From Dyadobacter diqingensis (GTDB lineage: Bacteria > Bacteroidota > Bacteroidia > Cytophagales > Spirosomataceae): DNA of 64,000 bases. Position numbers and translations under genes: made by a program. The stretch spans positions 372,001 to 436,000 of the forward strand of contig NZ_JAMXKF010000001.1 of assembly GCF_024220585.1 (NCBI RefSeq), given 5' to 3'. Numbering within the stretch: the stretch's first letter is position 1; every line of letters begins with the position of its first letter. The notes beneath the pieces were generated by a model that was given only the letters and a program-made list of their open reading frames with translations, was not told the DNA's origin and ran no database searches. This document shows, one piece after another, positions 1-8,262 of this stretch.

Positions 1-272
1 ACGTTTGCTCCACTTACATCCGGAGAAGTATCTACATGTGAGCAAAAACAGATCACAGGAATATTTTTCTTATCCGAATTTCCCGGAATCGTTGCATAAA
101 CGTAACCATGTTCATCCAGATGCGCATCTTCAATACCTAATTCCTGCAACTCGATCACGAGCTGATTACTCAGGTCCCGCTGTTTTTCCGTACTTGGAAA
201 ACTGGTTGATTGTGGATCAGATTGCGTGTCGATCTGAACATAGCTAAGAAATCTGTTGAGTACGGAAGACAT
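1..272 (-). CDS. pepT: Peptidase T (tripeptidase), N-terminal part only
   Basis: The gene runs off the left edge; 90 codons from ATG (270-272 on the minus strand) are visible. The translation opens MSSVLNRFLSYVQIDTQSDP and continues through a TEKQRDLS stretch and a GYVYAT stretch to ICFCSHVDTSPDVSGAN. This is the classic N-terminus of M20B tripeptidase PepT. The His of the HVDTSPD motif is the first metal ligand and its Asp sits next to the catalytic centre. Family members are cytosolic two-zinc aminotripeptidases of about 410 residues that remove N-terminal residues from tripeptides. The next gene downstream on the same strand lies outside the window. The C-terminal catalytic half cannot be checked. 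Confidence 0.88.
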   Translation of the reverse strand, partial: MSSVLNRFLSYVQIDTQSDPQSTSFPSTEKQRDLSNQLVIELQELGIEDAHLDEHGYVYATIPGNSDKKNIPVICFCSHVDTSPDVSGAN

Positions 273-314
273 TTTACTTCAAATTAAAATGAAACAACGA
301 CTGATTTTTATTCG

Positions 315-782
315 TTACGAGGCGATAATGCCTGAAAGATCCGCAGGTGAATAATTGATATTTTTCAATGTCTTGTCATCAGCCGTGCGGTAAACAAGAT
401 ACTTGCCGTTGTCTTCTTTGTAATAACATTCCGTGCCCTTGGCATTGTAATGGGCCACAGTTGCCTCGGCTTCTTCGATACTTACACAGGCCTTTGACAT
501 ATTGGAGCGCTGCACTTCATCAAACAAGGCTCTGAATTTTTCTCCCAAACCAAATTCAAGCACTGCGCCTGAAAGTACATACTGCAAATCACAAAGCGCG
601 TCAGCCACCTCCACAAGATCTTTTTCCAGAATGGCCACTTCCAGTTCTTTTAATTCCTCTGCCAAAAGAGCAACACGCAAACGACTGCGATCCTCGGAAG
701 GAATAGTCGGCGTTTCAAGGATTGGGTGTTTAAAAGTTTTATGAAATTCAGCGACCTGGTTAAGACTATCTAATTGTTGCAT
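315..782 (-). CDS. MazG-like / phosphoribosyl-ATP pyrophosphohydrolase-fold NTP pyrophosphohydrolase
   Basis: A 155-residue cytosolic protein. The all-alpha NTP-PPase signature is visible at about residues 40-70: an EELKELE helix followed by a helix of the form EVADALCDLQYVL, giving the ExxE...ExxD metal-binding pattern of the MazG/HisE/dUTPase-like fold. Family members hydrolyse nucleoside triphosphates to monophosphate and pyrophosphate, often as house-cleaning enzymes; the substrate cannot be read from sequence. The C-terminal third (from about residue 105) is an extension of the compact domain with a YYKEDNGKYLVYR segment seen in Bacteroidota homologues. It lies 42 bp upstream of pepT on the same strand and may be co-transcribed with it. 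Confidence 0.75.
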   Translation of the reverse strand: MQQLDSLNQVAEFHKTFKHPILETPTIPSEDRSRLRVALLAEELKELEVAILEKDLVEVADALCDLQYVLSGAVLEFGLGEKFRALFDEVQRSNMSKACVSIEEAEATVAHYNAKGTECYYKEDNGKYLVYRTADDKTLKNINYSPADLSGIIAS

Positions 783-874
783 TGTATTACAGAAATTTGA
801 GATTTATTATGAATGATCCGTTTCGGTCCGGGAATTCATGGCAATTACGCACTGCAAATACCCCGGCTTTAACG

Positions 875-1444
875 TTACAATATAAGGTTTGTTTTAAAAA
901 GTTTTATAGAAATGGCCAGCAGAATAATCCCGAAAACCTTCCGGAGAATATCAGTCCCGCCTTTGCCAAGTTTGTTTTCAATCCAGTTTGACGACCTGAG
1001 CACGAGATAAATAAAAAACAGATTGAGCAGTACGCCCACCAGAATGTTATTGATTTCGTAGGTTGTCCGCAAGGCGAGCAGTGTGGTCATCGTTCCCGCG
1101 CCAGCGATGATCGGGAAAGCAATCGGCACGATCGACGCTGCGCTGACGCTTATGTTATCATGCTTGAAAATGCTTACCCCCAAAACCATTTCCAGTCCGA
1201 GAAGAAACAAAATGATGGCACCGGCAATGGCAAACGAGGCAACATCCACGCCAAAAAGGCTTAAAAGCCTTTCTCCCAAAAATAAAAAAACGATCATGAT
1301 TCCCCCTGCGGCGAGCGTCGCTTTTTCAGATTCGATCTTGCCCAGTTTCTTACGAAAATCAACAATGATGGGTATTGAGCCCAATACGTCGATTACTGAA
1401 AACAGAATCAGCGTTACGGAAAGTATTTCTTTGAGGTTAAACAT
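875..1444 (-). CDS. MarC family inner-membrane protein
   Basis: A 189-residue very hydrophobic protein with about six predicted membrane segments. It begins MFNLKEILSVTLILFSVIDV and has the MarC/UPF0056 features: an early DVLGSIPI segment (the family's conserved D-P/L-G-x-x-P region), a glycine-rich central AGAIILFLLGLEM helix and a PIAFPIIAGAGTM segment. Length matches the family (about 190-210). MarC proteins are polytopic inner-membrane proteins of unknown transport function; the old link to multiple antibiotic resistance is not supported for the family. The gene stands alone on the minus strand, with a possible promoter at 1472-1502. Confidence 0.85.
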   Translation of the reverse strand: MFNLKEILSVTLILFSVIDVLGSIPIIVDFRKKLGKIESEKATLAAGGIMIVFLFLGERLLSLFGVDVASFAIAGAIILFLLGLEMVLGVSIFKHDNISVSAASIVPIAFPIIAGAGTMTTLLALRTTYEINNILVGVLLNLFFIYLVLRSSNWIENKLGKGGTDILRKVFGIILLAISIKLFKTNLIL

Positions 1445-1471
1445 TGCGACACCAATTCAAGGATTATGCCG

Positions 1472-1502
1472 CAAAGTTGAACAAAACCCGTTGCTTACAC
1501 AA
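1472..1502 (-). promoter_or_regulatory. Possible promoter of the MarC gene
   Basis: Read on the minus strand, a TTG (1500-1502) is followed 20 bases later by CAACTTTG (1472-1479). That is a one-mismatch fit to the Bacteroidota primary-sigma element TTG-N(17-23)-TAnnTTTG, and it lies 28 bp before the MarC start codon. This is a pattern match only; no transcript start is known. Confidence 0.4.
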
Positions 1503-1535
1503 CCTTTTATTGTTAAGCTAACGATTTAAATCGTC

Positions 1536-2249
1536 CTAGGCGTTTCCGTTGGGCAAAAAGTTCAGGAAAGTATTAAACTGCTTTTTGTACTTTTCTTCGT
1601 CGATCTTGTAGTAAAAAGCGCCTTTTTTTGAAAAACCTTTCTGCTTTTCTTCCAGTTTTATCAACAGGTGTGTCGACAATAATTTCCGGCTGAAATTTCT
1701 TTTGTCCAGCTCAGTGCCAAAAATCGCCTCGTACAGCTTTTGAAGCTGCGGGATGGTGAATTTTTCAGGAAGAAGCTCAAAACCAATAGGATGCTGTGAA
1801 GCCTTATAGCGTAAATGCTCAATCGCCATTTGAACCATCGCGCTGTGATCGAAGAGCAGCTGGGGCAGCTCCTGCATGGAAAACCACTGCGCTTCGAAAT
1901 TTTTGGAAATCTTATTATCGTAATCGTCCACATTAATCAGTGCAAAATAAGCCACTGATACCGTACGTTCCACCGGGTCACGTTTTGGATTTCCGAAAGT
2001 ATGGAGTTGTTCCAGATAAATATCACTCAGACTCGTCAGCTCAAAAAGAATACGCGTAGAAGCCTCTTCCAGACTTTCGTCCGGCTGCACCCATCCGCCC
2101 ATCAACGACCAGGTATGATGCTCGTCTTCAATGCCACGTTTTACCAATAATAATTTCAATTCCTGACCGTCGAATCCGAAAATAATGGAATCGAGCGCTA
2201 CCAGACATTTCGTTTGTGTCTGGTATTGATGCAACATATCTATTAACAC
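1536..2249 (-). CDS. Nudix-domain transcriptional regulator (NrtR/AraR-like)
   Basis: A 237-residue protein with a Nudix fold at about residues 12-140 and a C-terminal winged helix at about 145-237. The latter contains the LLPEKFTIPQLQKLYEAI and NFSRKLL segments typical of NrtR/AraR-type Nudix regulators. The Nudix box starts normally at G52 with E58 and R66, but the catalytic REUxEE core reads R66-I-L-F-E70-L, so two of the three catalytic glutamates are lost. This suggests a ligand-sensing, non-hydrolysing DNA-binding protein. Characterised relatives sense ADP-ribose or, in Bacteroides, L-arabinose. Neighbouring genes give no clear target. An internal ATG five codons in (MLHQYQ) is an alternative start. 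Confidence 0.82.
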   Translation of the reverse strand: MLIDMLHQYQTQTKCLVALDSIIFGFDGQELKLLLVKRGIEDEHHTWSLMGGWVQPDESLEEASTRILFELTSLSDIYLEQLHTFGNPKRDPVERTVSVAYFALINVDDYDNKISKNFEAQWFSMQELPQLLFDHSAMVQMAIEHLRYKASQHPIGFELLPEKFTIPQLQKLYEAIFGTELDKRNFSRKLLSTHLLIKLEEKQKGFSKKGAFYYKIDEEKYKKQFNTFLNFLPNGNA

Positions 2250-2313
2250 AATGAGCTCTCCTGTATGAGTAAACTACTTTTTAACTATAAATACAATTCA
2301 ATGACATTACTAC

Positions 2314-3378
2314 TCATTCCCGGGAATAGGAATTGTCTTTCAGACATTTTTTAAGCAAATCTATCTCCTGCTGAGTAATGGCCGGAAAATTGGCGATACG
2401 GAACGTTGTTTCCTTCCACGCACCATAACCATTGCCAAGCATAATGCCATTTTCTTTCGCTGCCTTTTTTAAGAATGCAACCCGCTCCCTCGTACCTGTA
2501 ACCGCGATTACCGTATCCGAGCGAACTTCCGGGTTTTCAACCAAAACGGTATAGCCGTTTTCTTCCAGGAAAGTATACCATGCTGAGGCCCGCAACCTGG
2601 TTTGATCCGACACTTCTGCTAACGGCGGCACTTGCTCCATTACGCGACCAACCAGATAAATGCCCAACGCATTGGGTGTATAGGGCGTCTGATATTTAAG
2701 GAAGTTATCCCGAACGAAAAGAAAGCTATTGTAGTAATCACGATCAGCAATCCGTTCCGCCAGCCTGACTGCCCTTGGCGACGCAATAAAAACACTTAAT
2801 CCGGCCGGCAGACCAAAACATTTCTGCACGGAAGCATACCACACATCGGCATCTTCCCATGGAAATTCCACACCAGCCATGGACGAAGTCGCGTCAACCG
2901 CAATGACCTGTTCCGTTTGTTTTCTCAACTCAGCAAAAACTTCAAACGGCAAGGCAGTTCCGTTTGAAGTTTCATTATGCGTCAGGCATATCACTTCATT
3001 TTCCCTATCGGAAATAATATCGGCAATTGCAGGAAGTGCATTGGAGTCAAAAGATAAACCCGACGCAGCAGGTTTCAGTTTCTGGGTATATTCCAGCCAT
3101 TTTTCACCGAATGCTCCGTTATAAATATGAAGACTTTTGGACGCAACAAGCGACTGGGCGATAATTTCCCAACATTCCGTTGCAGACGAACAAAAATAAA
3201 CTTCGTAGTCTGCCGGGATGTCAAGCTTGGCCTTCATCAAATCAATCGTCTTTTTGAGCAGCGCCATGAATGGTTCGCTGCGATGATTGACGCTGAGAAT
3301 CCCACTTTGATAAGCATCAGATAAATATTTTTCTACCTGTGGATAAACTTTTGACGGGCCGGGATAGAAGGTAATCAT
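2314..3378 (-). CDS. Class V aminotransferase (phosphoserine / alanine-glyoxylate type)
   Basis: A 354-residue fold-type I PLP enzyme, about the length of SerC. It starts MITFYPGPSKVYPQVEKYL, the family's FxPGPS opening. The PLP-contact Asp is D162 in VDATSSMAG and the Schiff-base lysine is K186 in ASVQKCFGLPAG. These fit the phosphoserine aminotransferase/alanine-glyoxylate aminotransferase branch. The Bacteroidota form without the canonical SerC substrate residues makes it unsafe to choose between serine biosynthesis and a glyoxylate/pyruvate role. It lies 190 bp downstream of dapA on the same strand, separated by a hairpin, so it is probably its own transcript. Cytosolic. Confidence 0.78.
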   Translation of the reverse strand: MITFYPGPSKVYPQVEKYLSDAYQSGILSVNHRSEPFMALLKKTIDLMKAKLDIPADYEVYFCSSATECWEIIAQSLVASKSLHIYNGAFGEKWLEYTQKLKPAASGLSFDSNALPAIADIISDRENEVICLTHNETSNGTALPFEVFAELRKQTEQVIAVDATSSMAGVEFPWEDADVWYASVQKCFGLPAGLSVFIASPRAVRLAERIADRDYYNSFLFVRDNFLKYQTPYTPNALGIYLVGRVMEQVPPLAEVSDQTRLRASAWYTFLEENGYTVLVENPEVRSDTVIAVTGTRERVAFLKKAAKENGIMLGNGYGAWKETTFRIANFPAITQQEIDLLKKCLKDNSYSRE

Positions 3379-3445
3379 AAATTTTTATTTTAATCAAACC
3401 AAAAAGTTTAAGGATATATCAGCCAATTGCGGCTGAAATAAAACA

Positions 3446-3505
3446 GGTTCTTTATCAAAGGGAAGGAATTGATTTGCACCGTTTCCACGCAATTGATAAA
3501 GAACC
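3446..3505 (-). terminator. Long inverted repeat after dapA, probable terminator
   Basis: A 13-bp perfect inverted repeat, GGTTCTTTATCAA (3446-3458) and TTGATAAAGAACC (3493-3505), encloses a 34-base loop. Read on the minus strand the stem is followed by TGTTTTATTTC. It lies between the dapA stop and the start of the aminotransferase gene. The loop is long for an intrinsic terminator, so an RNA-level regulatory role is possible. Confidence 0.4.
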
Positions 3506-3568
3506 CTTTTAACCCGGAACGGGTGACAGAATATTCGCTATTAACCCTCCGAAAAACGTCCGGATATA

Positions 3569-4459
3569 TTAAATAAACCCTTCTCTTTTCATAGCTATTT
3601 CCAGCTTTTCACCCAGCTGCGCCGTTGCTTTCAACAATGGTAAACGCACCTCAGAGCTACAAACACCTTTTATTTCAAGGCATTTCTTAATACCAACCGG
3701 GTTTGACTCAATATATAACAAGGTATCAAATTCAAGGAAAGCCAGCTGCAATGCCGCGGCTTCTTTGAAATTGCCTTCCAGGGCATGCCATGTCAAATCT
3801 GTAAATTCGCGGGGGAAGCCATTGGCAATCACAGAAATAACGCCGTGCCAGCCCACACTTAGCATGGTTGTTACCAAATTATCATCGCCTGAAAGCAACA
3901 GAAAATCTTTCGGCGCGTGCGCCGCCAGCTCCATGCTCTGCTCAATACTTCCACCGGCATCTTTAATCCCGATAATATTAGGATGTTCGGCCAGTTTCAG
4001 GATTGTATCGGCTTTCATGTTGATAACCGTACGACCAGGAACATTATATAGAAAAACCGGCACTGGTGACGCATCCGCAATCGCTGTGAAATGCGCGATA
4101 ATTCCTTCCTGTGTTGGTTTATTATAATATGGACAAACGGATAAAATTGCATCAACGCCTTCAAAGTCGGTCTTTCGGATTGTTTCCAGCACTGCTCTGG
4201 TGTCATTTCCGCCCAAACCATACATAATTGGCAATTCCTTTATGTTATGCTTCTTTGAAAATGCCAGAATTTCGTCCTTCTCTGTCGATGAAATTGTTGG
4301 AGATTCTCCGGTTGTGCCCTGCACGACAAGATAATCCACTCCTCCTTCAGACACGAATTCGATTAACCTTTTTAAACCAGCGTAGTCAATTTCCTGATGC
4401 TCATCAAAGGGGGTAATCAGCGCTGCTCCGACTCCTTTGAAACGTTCGTCCAATGGCAT
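3569..4459 (-). CDS. dapA: 4-hydroxy-tetrahydrodipicolinate synthase
   Basis: A 296-residue cytosolic aldolase-fold enzyme that condenses pyruvate with L-aspartate semialdehyde, the first committed step of the diaminopimelate/lysine pathway. Visible landmarks are the GTTGESPT loop (catalytic Thr at residue 49-50), Y138 in FLYNVPGRT and the Schiff-base lysine K166 in IIGIKDAGGS. Spacing is exactly that of E. coli DapA shifted by five residues. Length is normal. It is transcribed away from ligA, whose stop lies 63 bp upstream on the same strand. A promoter-like TAACTTTG sits in that gap. Confidence 0.96.
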   Translation of the reverse strand: MPLDERFKGVGAALITPFDEHQEIDYAGLKRLIEFVSEGGVDYLVVQGTTGESPTISSTEKDEILAFSKKHNIKELPIMYGLGGNDTRAVLETIRKTDFEGVDAILSVCPYYNKPTQEGIIAHFTAIADASPVPVFLYNVPGRTVINMKADTILKLAEHPNIIGIKDAGGSIEQSMELAAHAPKDFLLLSGDDNLVTTMLSVGWHGVISVIANGFPREFTDLTWHALEGNFKEAAALQLAFLEFDTLLYIESNPVGIKKCLEIKGVCSSEVRLPLLKATAQLGEKLEIAMKREGFI

Positions 4460-4491
4460 TATTTTCTTATATAATTGTTGATTTTAAAACA

Positions 4492-4499
4492 CAAAGTTA
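4492..4499 (-). promoter_or_regulatory. Possible -7 element of dapA
   Basis: TAACTTTG on the minus strand is an exact match to the Bacteroidota TAnnTTTG element and lies 33 bp upstream of the dapA ATG. No well-spaced TTG -33 element is evident, so confidence is low. Confidence 0.3.
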
Positions 4500-4522
4500 G
4501 TTACCTGACTCAATTTCCTTCA

Positions 4523-6619
4523 TCATTTTTCAATCATTCCTAAAAATTCTTCTTCTGACAGGATGGTCACGCCCAGTTTTCGGGCCTTTTCAAGCTTGGA
4601 TGGCCCCATGTTGTCGCCCGCCAGCAGGTAATTTAATTTCCCGGAAACTCCGCTCAGCACACGTCCTCCGTTGGATTCAATCTTGTGTTTAAGGTCATCC
4701 CGTTCAAAATTGACAAACACGCCGGAAATGACAAACGTCTTGCCTTCCAGCATGGTACTTTCCATTTCAACAGGTTTGTCATCCGTGGACATTTGCAGAC
4801 CTGCCTTTTCCAGACGCTCCATCACCTGCTGATTTTCCTCAACTGAAAAATAGGCAATAACACTCTGGGCGATCCGGCCGCCGATTTCGGGAACGGCCAC
4901 AAGTTCTTCCAGGGTTGCAGCACGAAGTGCGGTAATATTTTTAAAATAAGCCGCAAGTTTTTCAGCAACCGTTGCACCAACGAAACGGATGCCTAACCCA
5001 AACAGCACATTTTTGAAAGGTGCGGTCTTCGAAGTTTCCAGCCCTTTTAAAATGTTCTCGACAGTCTTTTCACGGAAACTTATCTTCTTGGTTTTGCCCG
5101 TTTCCTCATTAACGATATTTTTTTCAAGTCCAAGCAGCTTTTCATAAGTCAGATCATAAAGATCCGCTGGCGTTCTTAACAGCTGGTTATCAAAAAGCAC
5201 CTCAATTTTCCCTTCTCCCAAACTGTCGATATTCATCGCTTTCCGGTGAATAAAGTGTTCGATCCGGCCTTTCAACTGAGGCGGACAAGCGCTGTCATTT
5301 GGACAATAATAAGCTACTTCTCCTTCATTTCTTGCCAGAAGGGAGCCACATTCCGGACAATTGGTCGGAAACACAATGGGTTCGGTCACAAAAAGCTCTC
5401 TCTTTGTAACATCAACACCCGTAATTTTGGGAATGATTTCTCCGCTTTTTTCAACAAAAACAGTGTCGCCAAGTTGCACATTCAGGCGTTCAAGCTCATT
5501 GGCGTTATGCAGCGTAGCTCTTTTCACATACGTGCCTGACAAATGCACCCCTTTCACTTTATTGTAAGGGACCATCCGTTCGCTCTCCGCACAAAGATTT
5601 GCCACCGGCGTAACGTTTCCGGTTCTACCTACCTGAAAATTAACATATCTTAAAACAGCCGGTTTATTTTCGGCTTTGTATTTAAATGAAATTGCCCAAC
5701 GCGGACTCTTAGCCGTAAATCCTAACTCGCGCTGCTGCTCAAAGGAATTGATTTTGATCACAATTCCGTCGGTGGCTAGCGGAAGCGTTGCCCGTTTTTC
5801 CTCCCACTCATGGATGTAAGCAATCACATCATCGATATTGTCCACCTTTCTCCAACCCGGAGACGTATTGAACCCCCATGATTTGAGTGCAAGCAAACTT
5901 TCTTCATGACTGGCAAAGACGGTCTCATCGCTTAAAAATGAGTAAATGTAACAGTCAAGCGCCCGGCGTGCAGTCTCGGCGGAATCCTGTAATTTAAAAG
6001 ATCCTGAAGCCGCGTTACGCGGATTGGCATATGCATTCACGCCAAGCGCTTCCATATCTTCATTCAGTTTTTGAAACGACTGGAACGGCATAAAACCTTC
6101 TCCGCGTATTTCAAAAACAGGCGGAATTTCGGTCGATTTAACCCTTAGCGGAAGCGACTTAATGGTTTTGACGTTATTGGTAATTTCATCCCCCCGCGTT
6201 CCGTCTCCACGGGTCACCCCGCGGACCAGGACTCCATTCTCATATGTAAAGCTCAGCGAAATCCCGTCAAACTTTAATTCACAGATATACTCATAAGCTT
6301 CTCCATCGAGGCCTTTCCGCACGCGCTCGTCAAAATCCCGAAGTTCCTGCTCGTTATAGGTATTGTCCAGCGACAACATCGGATAACGGTGCGTAACGGT
6401 ATTGAAATTTTTGGTGATCGTCCCCCCGACTCTTTGCGTAGGCGAATCGCTGCGTTTGAATTCAGGATATTCATTTTCAAGCTTCGCCAGCTCTTTTAAT
6501 AACTGATCAAAATCAAAATCCGATATTTCAGAAATGCTTTCCTGATAATACTGAAAATTATAGTGGTCAATCTTTTGTATAAGTTCGTTGATGCGTTCTT
6601 CCGGGTTCATGGTATGCAA
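4523..6619 (-). CDS. ligA: NAD+-dependent DNA ligase
   Basis: A 698-residue full-length LigA, the essential replicative ligase that seals nicks using NAD+. Domain order is visible: N-terminal Ia domain, adenylation domain with the AMP-accepting lysine K116 in the CELKFDG motif followed by GVTRGDGTRGDEIT, OB fold, a four-cysteine zinc finger (CPECGS...YYCPNDSACP), helix-hairpin-helix region and a C-terminal BRCT domain starting near GKTFVISGVF. Two start codons are possible, MHTM or the second Met (MNPEERINEL) three codons in; the second matches homologues better. It is divergent from the Uma2-family gene, with an inverted repeat between them. Confidence 0.97.
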   Translation of the reverse strand: MHTMNPEERINELIQKIDHYNFQYYQESISEISDFDFDQLLKELAKLENEYPEFKRSDSPTQRVGGTITKNFNTVTHRYPMLSLDNTYNEQELRDFDERVRKGLDGEAYEYICELKFDGISLSFTYENGVLVRGVTRGDGTRGDEITNNVKTIKSLPLRVKSTEIPPVFEIRGEGFMPFQSFQKLNEDMEALGVNAYANPRNAASGSFKLQDSAETARRALDCYIYSFLSDETVFASHEESLLALKSWGFNTSPGWRKVDNIDDVIAYIHEWEEKRATLPLATDGIVIKINSFEQQRELGFTAKSPRWAISFKYKAENKPAVLRYVNFQVGRTGNVTPVANLCAESERMVPYNKVKGVHLSGTYVKRATLHNANELERLNVQLGDTVFVEKSGEIIPKITGVDVTKRELFVTEPIVFPTNCPECGSLLARNEGEVAYYCPNDSACPPQLKGRIEHFIHRKAMNIDSLGEGKIEVLFDNQLLRTPADLYDLTYEKLLGLEKNIVNEETGKTKKISFREKTVENILKGLETSKTAPFKNVLFGLGIRFVGATVAEKLAAYFKNITALRAATLEELVAVPEIGGRIAQSVIAYFSVEENQQVMERLEKAGLQMSTDDKPVEMESTMLEGKTFVISGVFVNFERDDLKHKIESNGGRVLSGVSGKLNYLLAGDNMGPSKLEKARKLGVTILSEEEFLGMIEK

Positions 6620-6656
6620 TATTGGCGGCTGGAAATTATCTTGATTCTACAATTTT

Positions 6657-6688
6657 GCGGAATGAGCATGTCTGAATTCTCATTCCGC
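6657..6688. repeat. Inverted repeat in the ligA / Uma2 divergent region
   Basis: A perfect 10-bp inverted repeat, GCGGAATGAG (6657-6666) and CTCATTCCGC (6679-6688), with a 12-base loop. It sits 37 bp upstream of the ligA start and 77 bp upstream of the Uma2 gene, so it could be an operator or a leader hairpin of ligA. There is no flanking T-tract of terminator type. Confidence 0.4.
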
Positions 6689-6739
6689 CACAAATTTACA
6701 GAAAGATCGAAAGTTAGCCGCTATGTGTAATTAATTATG

Positions 6740-6747
6740 TATTTTCG
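6740..6747 (+). promoter_or_regulatory. Possible -7 element of the Uma2-family gene
   Basis: TATTTTCG fits the TAnnTTCG form that also precedes rpe and two glycan-cluster genes in this window. It ends 18 bp before the start codon at 6766. This is a pattern match only. Confidence 0.3.
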
Positions 6748-6765
6748 TAAAAAACGCTGACTAAG

Positions 6766-7290
6766 ATGATCCATAAAGAAGAAGCCATACTTCAAGACTG
6801 GGATTTGACACAAATCATTAACGGCAAAGAAATTATGTCTCCTAGTCCCAAATCTTCCCACCAGAAAATATCCAAAAAACTTCAACGGATAATGGACGGA
6901 TATGTGGAAAATGAGAAACTGGGTGAAGTTTTTAACGCACCTTTAGATGTAATTTTTGAAGAAAATATTAATCGCGTCCAACCAGACCTGATTTTTATAA
7001 GTCGGGATAATCTGGGAATAGTTAAGGACTGGATCAGAGGTGTTCCTGACTTACTCGTTGAAATCATTTCAAAAAGCTCCTTTCACTTGGACACCATCGA
7101 AAAAAGAGAGCTTTATGAACGATATGGTGTCAAAGAGTATTGGATTGTTTGGCCTGAATATGCCGCCATTGAAGTTTATGTCCTGGAAAACAACCGATAC
7201 AAATTATTTTCCACGGCAACCGATGATCAGGTTATACAATCAAAACTGTTAGACGGATTAGCTTTTTCTGCCGGACAATTGTTCGAGTAA
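6766..7290 (+). CDS. Uma2 family endonuclease-like protein (DUF820)
   Basis: A 174-residue protein with the PD-(D/E)xK fold of the Uma2/DUF820 family. The signature is visible as VQPDLIFIS (active-site Asp about residue 73), then VPDLLVEIISKSS (active-site Glu) and a following K/R-rich helix RELYERYGVKEYWIV. The start MIHKEEAILQDWDL is supported by a promoter-like element just upstream. Family members occur in many paralogues in Bacteroidota and cyanobacteria. They are predicted nucleases of unknown physiological role, sometimes carried by mobile DNA. No transposase or inverted termini flank it, so a mobile origin is not supported. It is single and monocistronic. Confidence 0.82.
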   Translation: MIHKEEAILQDWDLTQIINGKEIMSPSPKSSHQKISKKLQRIMDGYVENEKLGEVFNAPLDVIFEENINRVQPDLIFISRDNLGIVKDWIRGVPDLLVEIISKSSFHLDTIEKRELYERYGVKEYWIVWPEYAAIEVYVLENNRYKLFSTATDDQVIQSKLLDGLAFSAGQLFE

Positions 7291-7498
7291 TGTCTTCAAA
7301 ATCACGCATTGAATAGCCTATGCTATCGACACATTTTATCAACATAAAATTGGTTCCGGCGTTGTCGCAAAACGTTGGAATCAGAATATCCGGTCTTGTA
7401 GTCGGGTGACTATCTCTCCTGCCAACACTCCTGTTACCGCCGGAATTCTCTGCCCTATTTTTGTCCCGATTCTTCTGAATTTACTTCTTGTACAGAAA

Positions 7499-7512
7499 TT
7501 CCTTAAATTCGC
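7499..7512 (+). promoter_or_regulatory. Shared promoter-like element upstream of rpe
   Basis: TTCCTTAAATTCGC differs by one base from the element at 11776 and at 20370. Its 3' end lies 28 bp before the rpe ATG. The other two lie 24 and 25 bp before their start codons. The inner TAAATTCG resembles a TAnnTTYG -7 box. Confidence 0.5.
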
Positions 7513-7540
7513 CCGGATTTAAACATTATTACTTGTCATA

Positions 7541-8188
7541 ATGGCTGCAGTTGCCCCTTCCATTCTTGCCGCAGACTTTGCAAATCTGCAACGCGACGTT
7601 GAAATGCTCAATAATAGTGAAGCTGATTACATTCATGTAGATATCATGGATGGCATGTTTGTTCCCAATATCTCTTTCGGTTTGCCGGTTTGTGAAGCGA
7701 TCAACCGCCATGCGAAAAAGCCTCTGGACGTCCATCTGATGATTGAACAACCAGACCGTTATCTGGAGAATTTCCGTGATGCCGGCGCCTCTATTCTGAC
7801 GGTCCATTATGAAGCCTGCACACATCTTCACCGTACCATTCAGCTGATCAAAGAGTTAGGTGTAAAACCGGGTGTTGCCTTAAATCCGCACACACCCGTG
7901 GAAGTGCTTTCAGAAATTCTTCCTGATTTATCGCTGGTCTTGATCATGTCGGTTAATCCGGGTTTTGGAGGACAGAAATTTATTGAGAATACTTACCGCA
8001 AAATTTACAAACTGAATTACATGCGCGAAGAACTGGGATGTGATTTCAAAATTGAAGTTGACGGCGGTGTGAACAATACCAACGCCAAACTTCTCGTTGA
8101 AAACGGTGCAGATATACTGGTAGCAGGCAGTTTTGTGTTCAATTCTGCAAACCCGTTTGAAACCATTGCCGAATTAAGAAAAAACTAA
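7541..8188 (+). CDS. rpe: Ribulose-phosphate 3-epimerase
   Basis: A 215-residue TIM-barrel enzyme interconverting D-ribulose 5-phosphate and D-xylulose 5-phosphate in the pentose phosphate pathway. Hallmarks are APSILAADF at the N-terminus, the metal-binding HVDIMDG motif (H32, D34, D37), H65 in PLDVHLMI, VNPGFGGQKF and the late EVDGGVN loop with its catalytic Asp. Length is normal. The gene is preceded by a 250-bp gap in which only the promoter-like element is recognisable. Its product supplies the substrate that transketolases use; a split transketolase is encoded 5.6 kb downstream, though that pair looks dedicated to glycan synthesis. Confidence 0.96.
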   Translation: MAAVAPSILAADFANLQRDVEMLNNSEADYIHVDIMDGMFVPNISFGLPVCEAINRHAKKPLDVHLMIEQPDRYLENFRDAGASILTVHYEACTHLHRTIQLIKELGVKPGVALNPHTPVEVLSEILPDLSLVLIMSVNPGFGGQKFIENTYRKIYKLNYMREELGCDFKIEVDGGVNNTNAKLLVENGADILVAGSFVFNSANPFETIAELRKN

Positions 8189-8262
8189 AATTTAACCCTT
8201 ACCCCGCTCTACATGAATAGTTATCGTTTAAATTTCCGTTTTCGCCGAAGGCATAAACTTTC

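Noticed and set aside
5..247. Plus-strand open frame at the left edge
   Set aside because: The minus strand here encodes the unmistakable N-terminus of peptidase T with the HVDTSPD motif.
6766..7290. Uma2-family gene as part of a mobile element
   Set aside because: Some relatives travel with mobile DNA, but no terminal repeats, target duplication or partner transposase are visible here.
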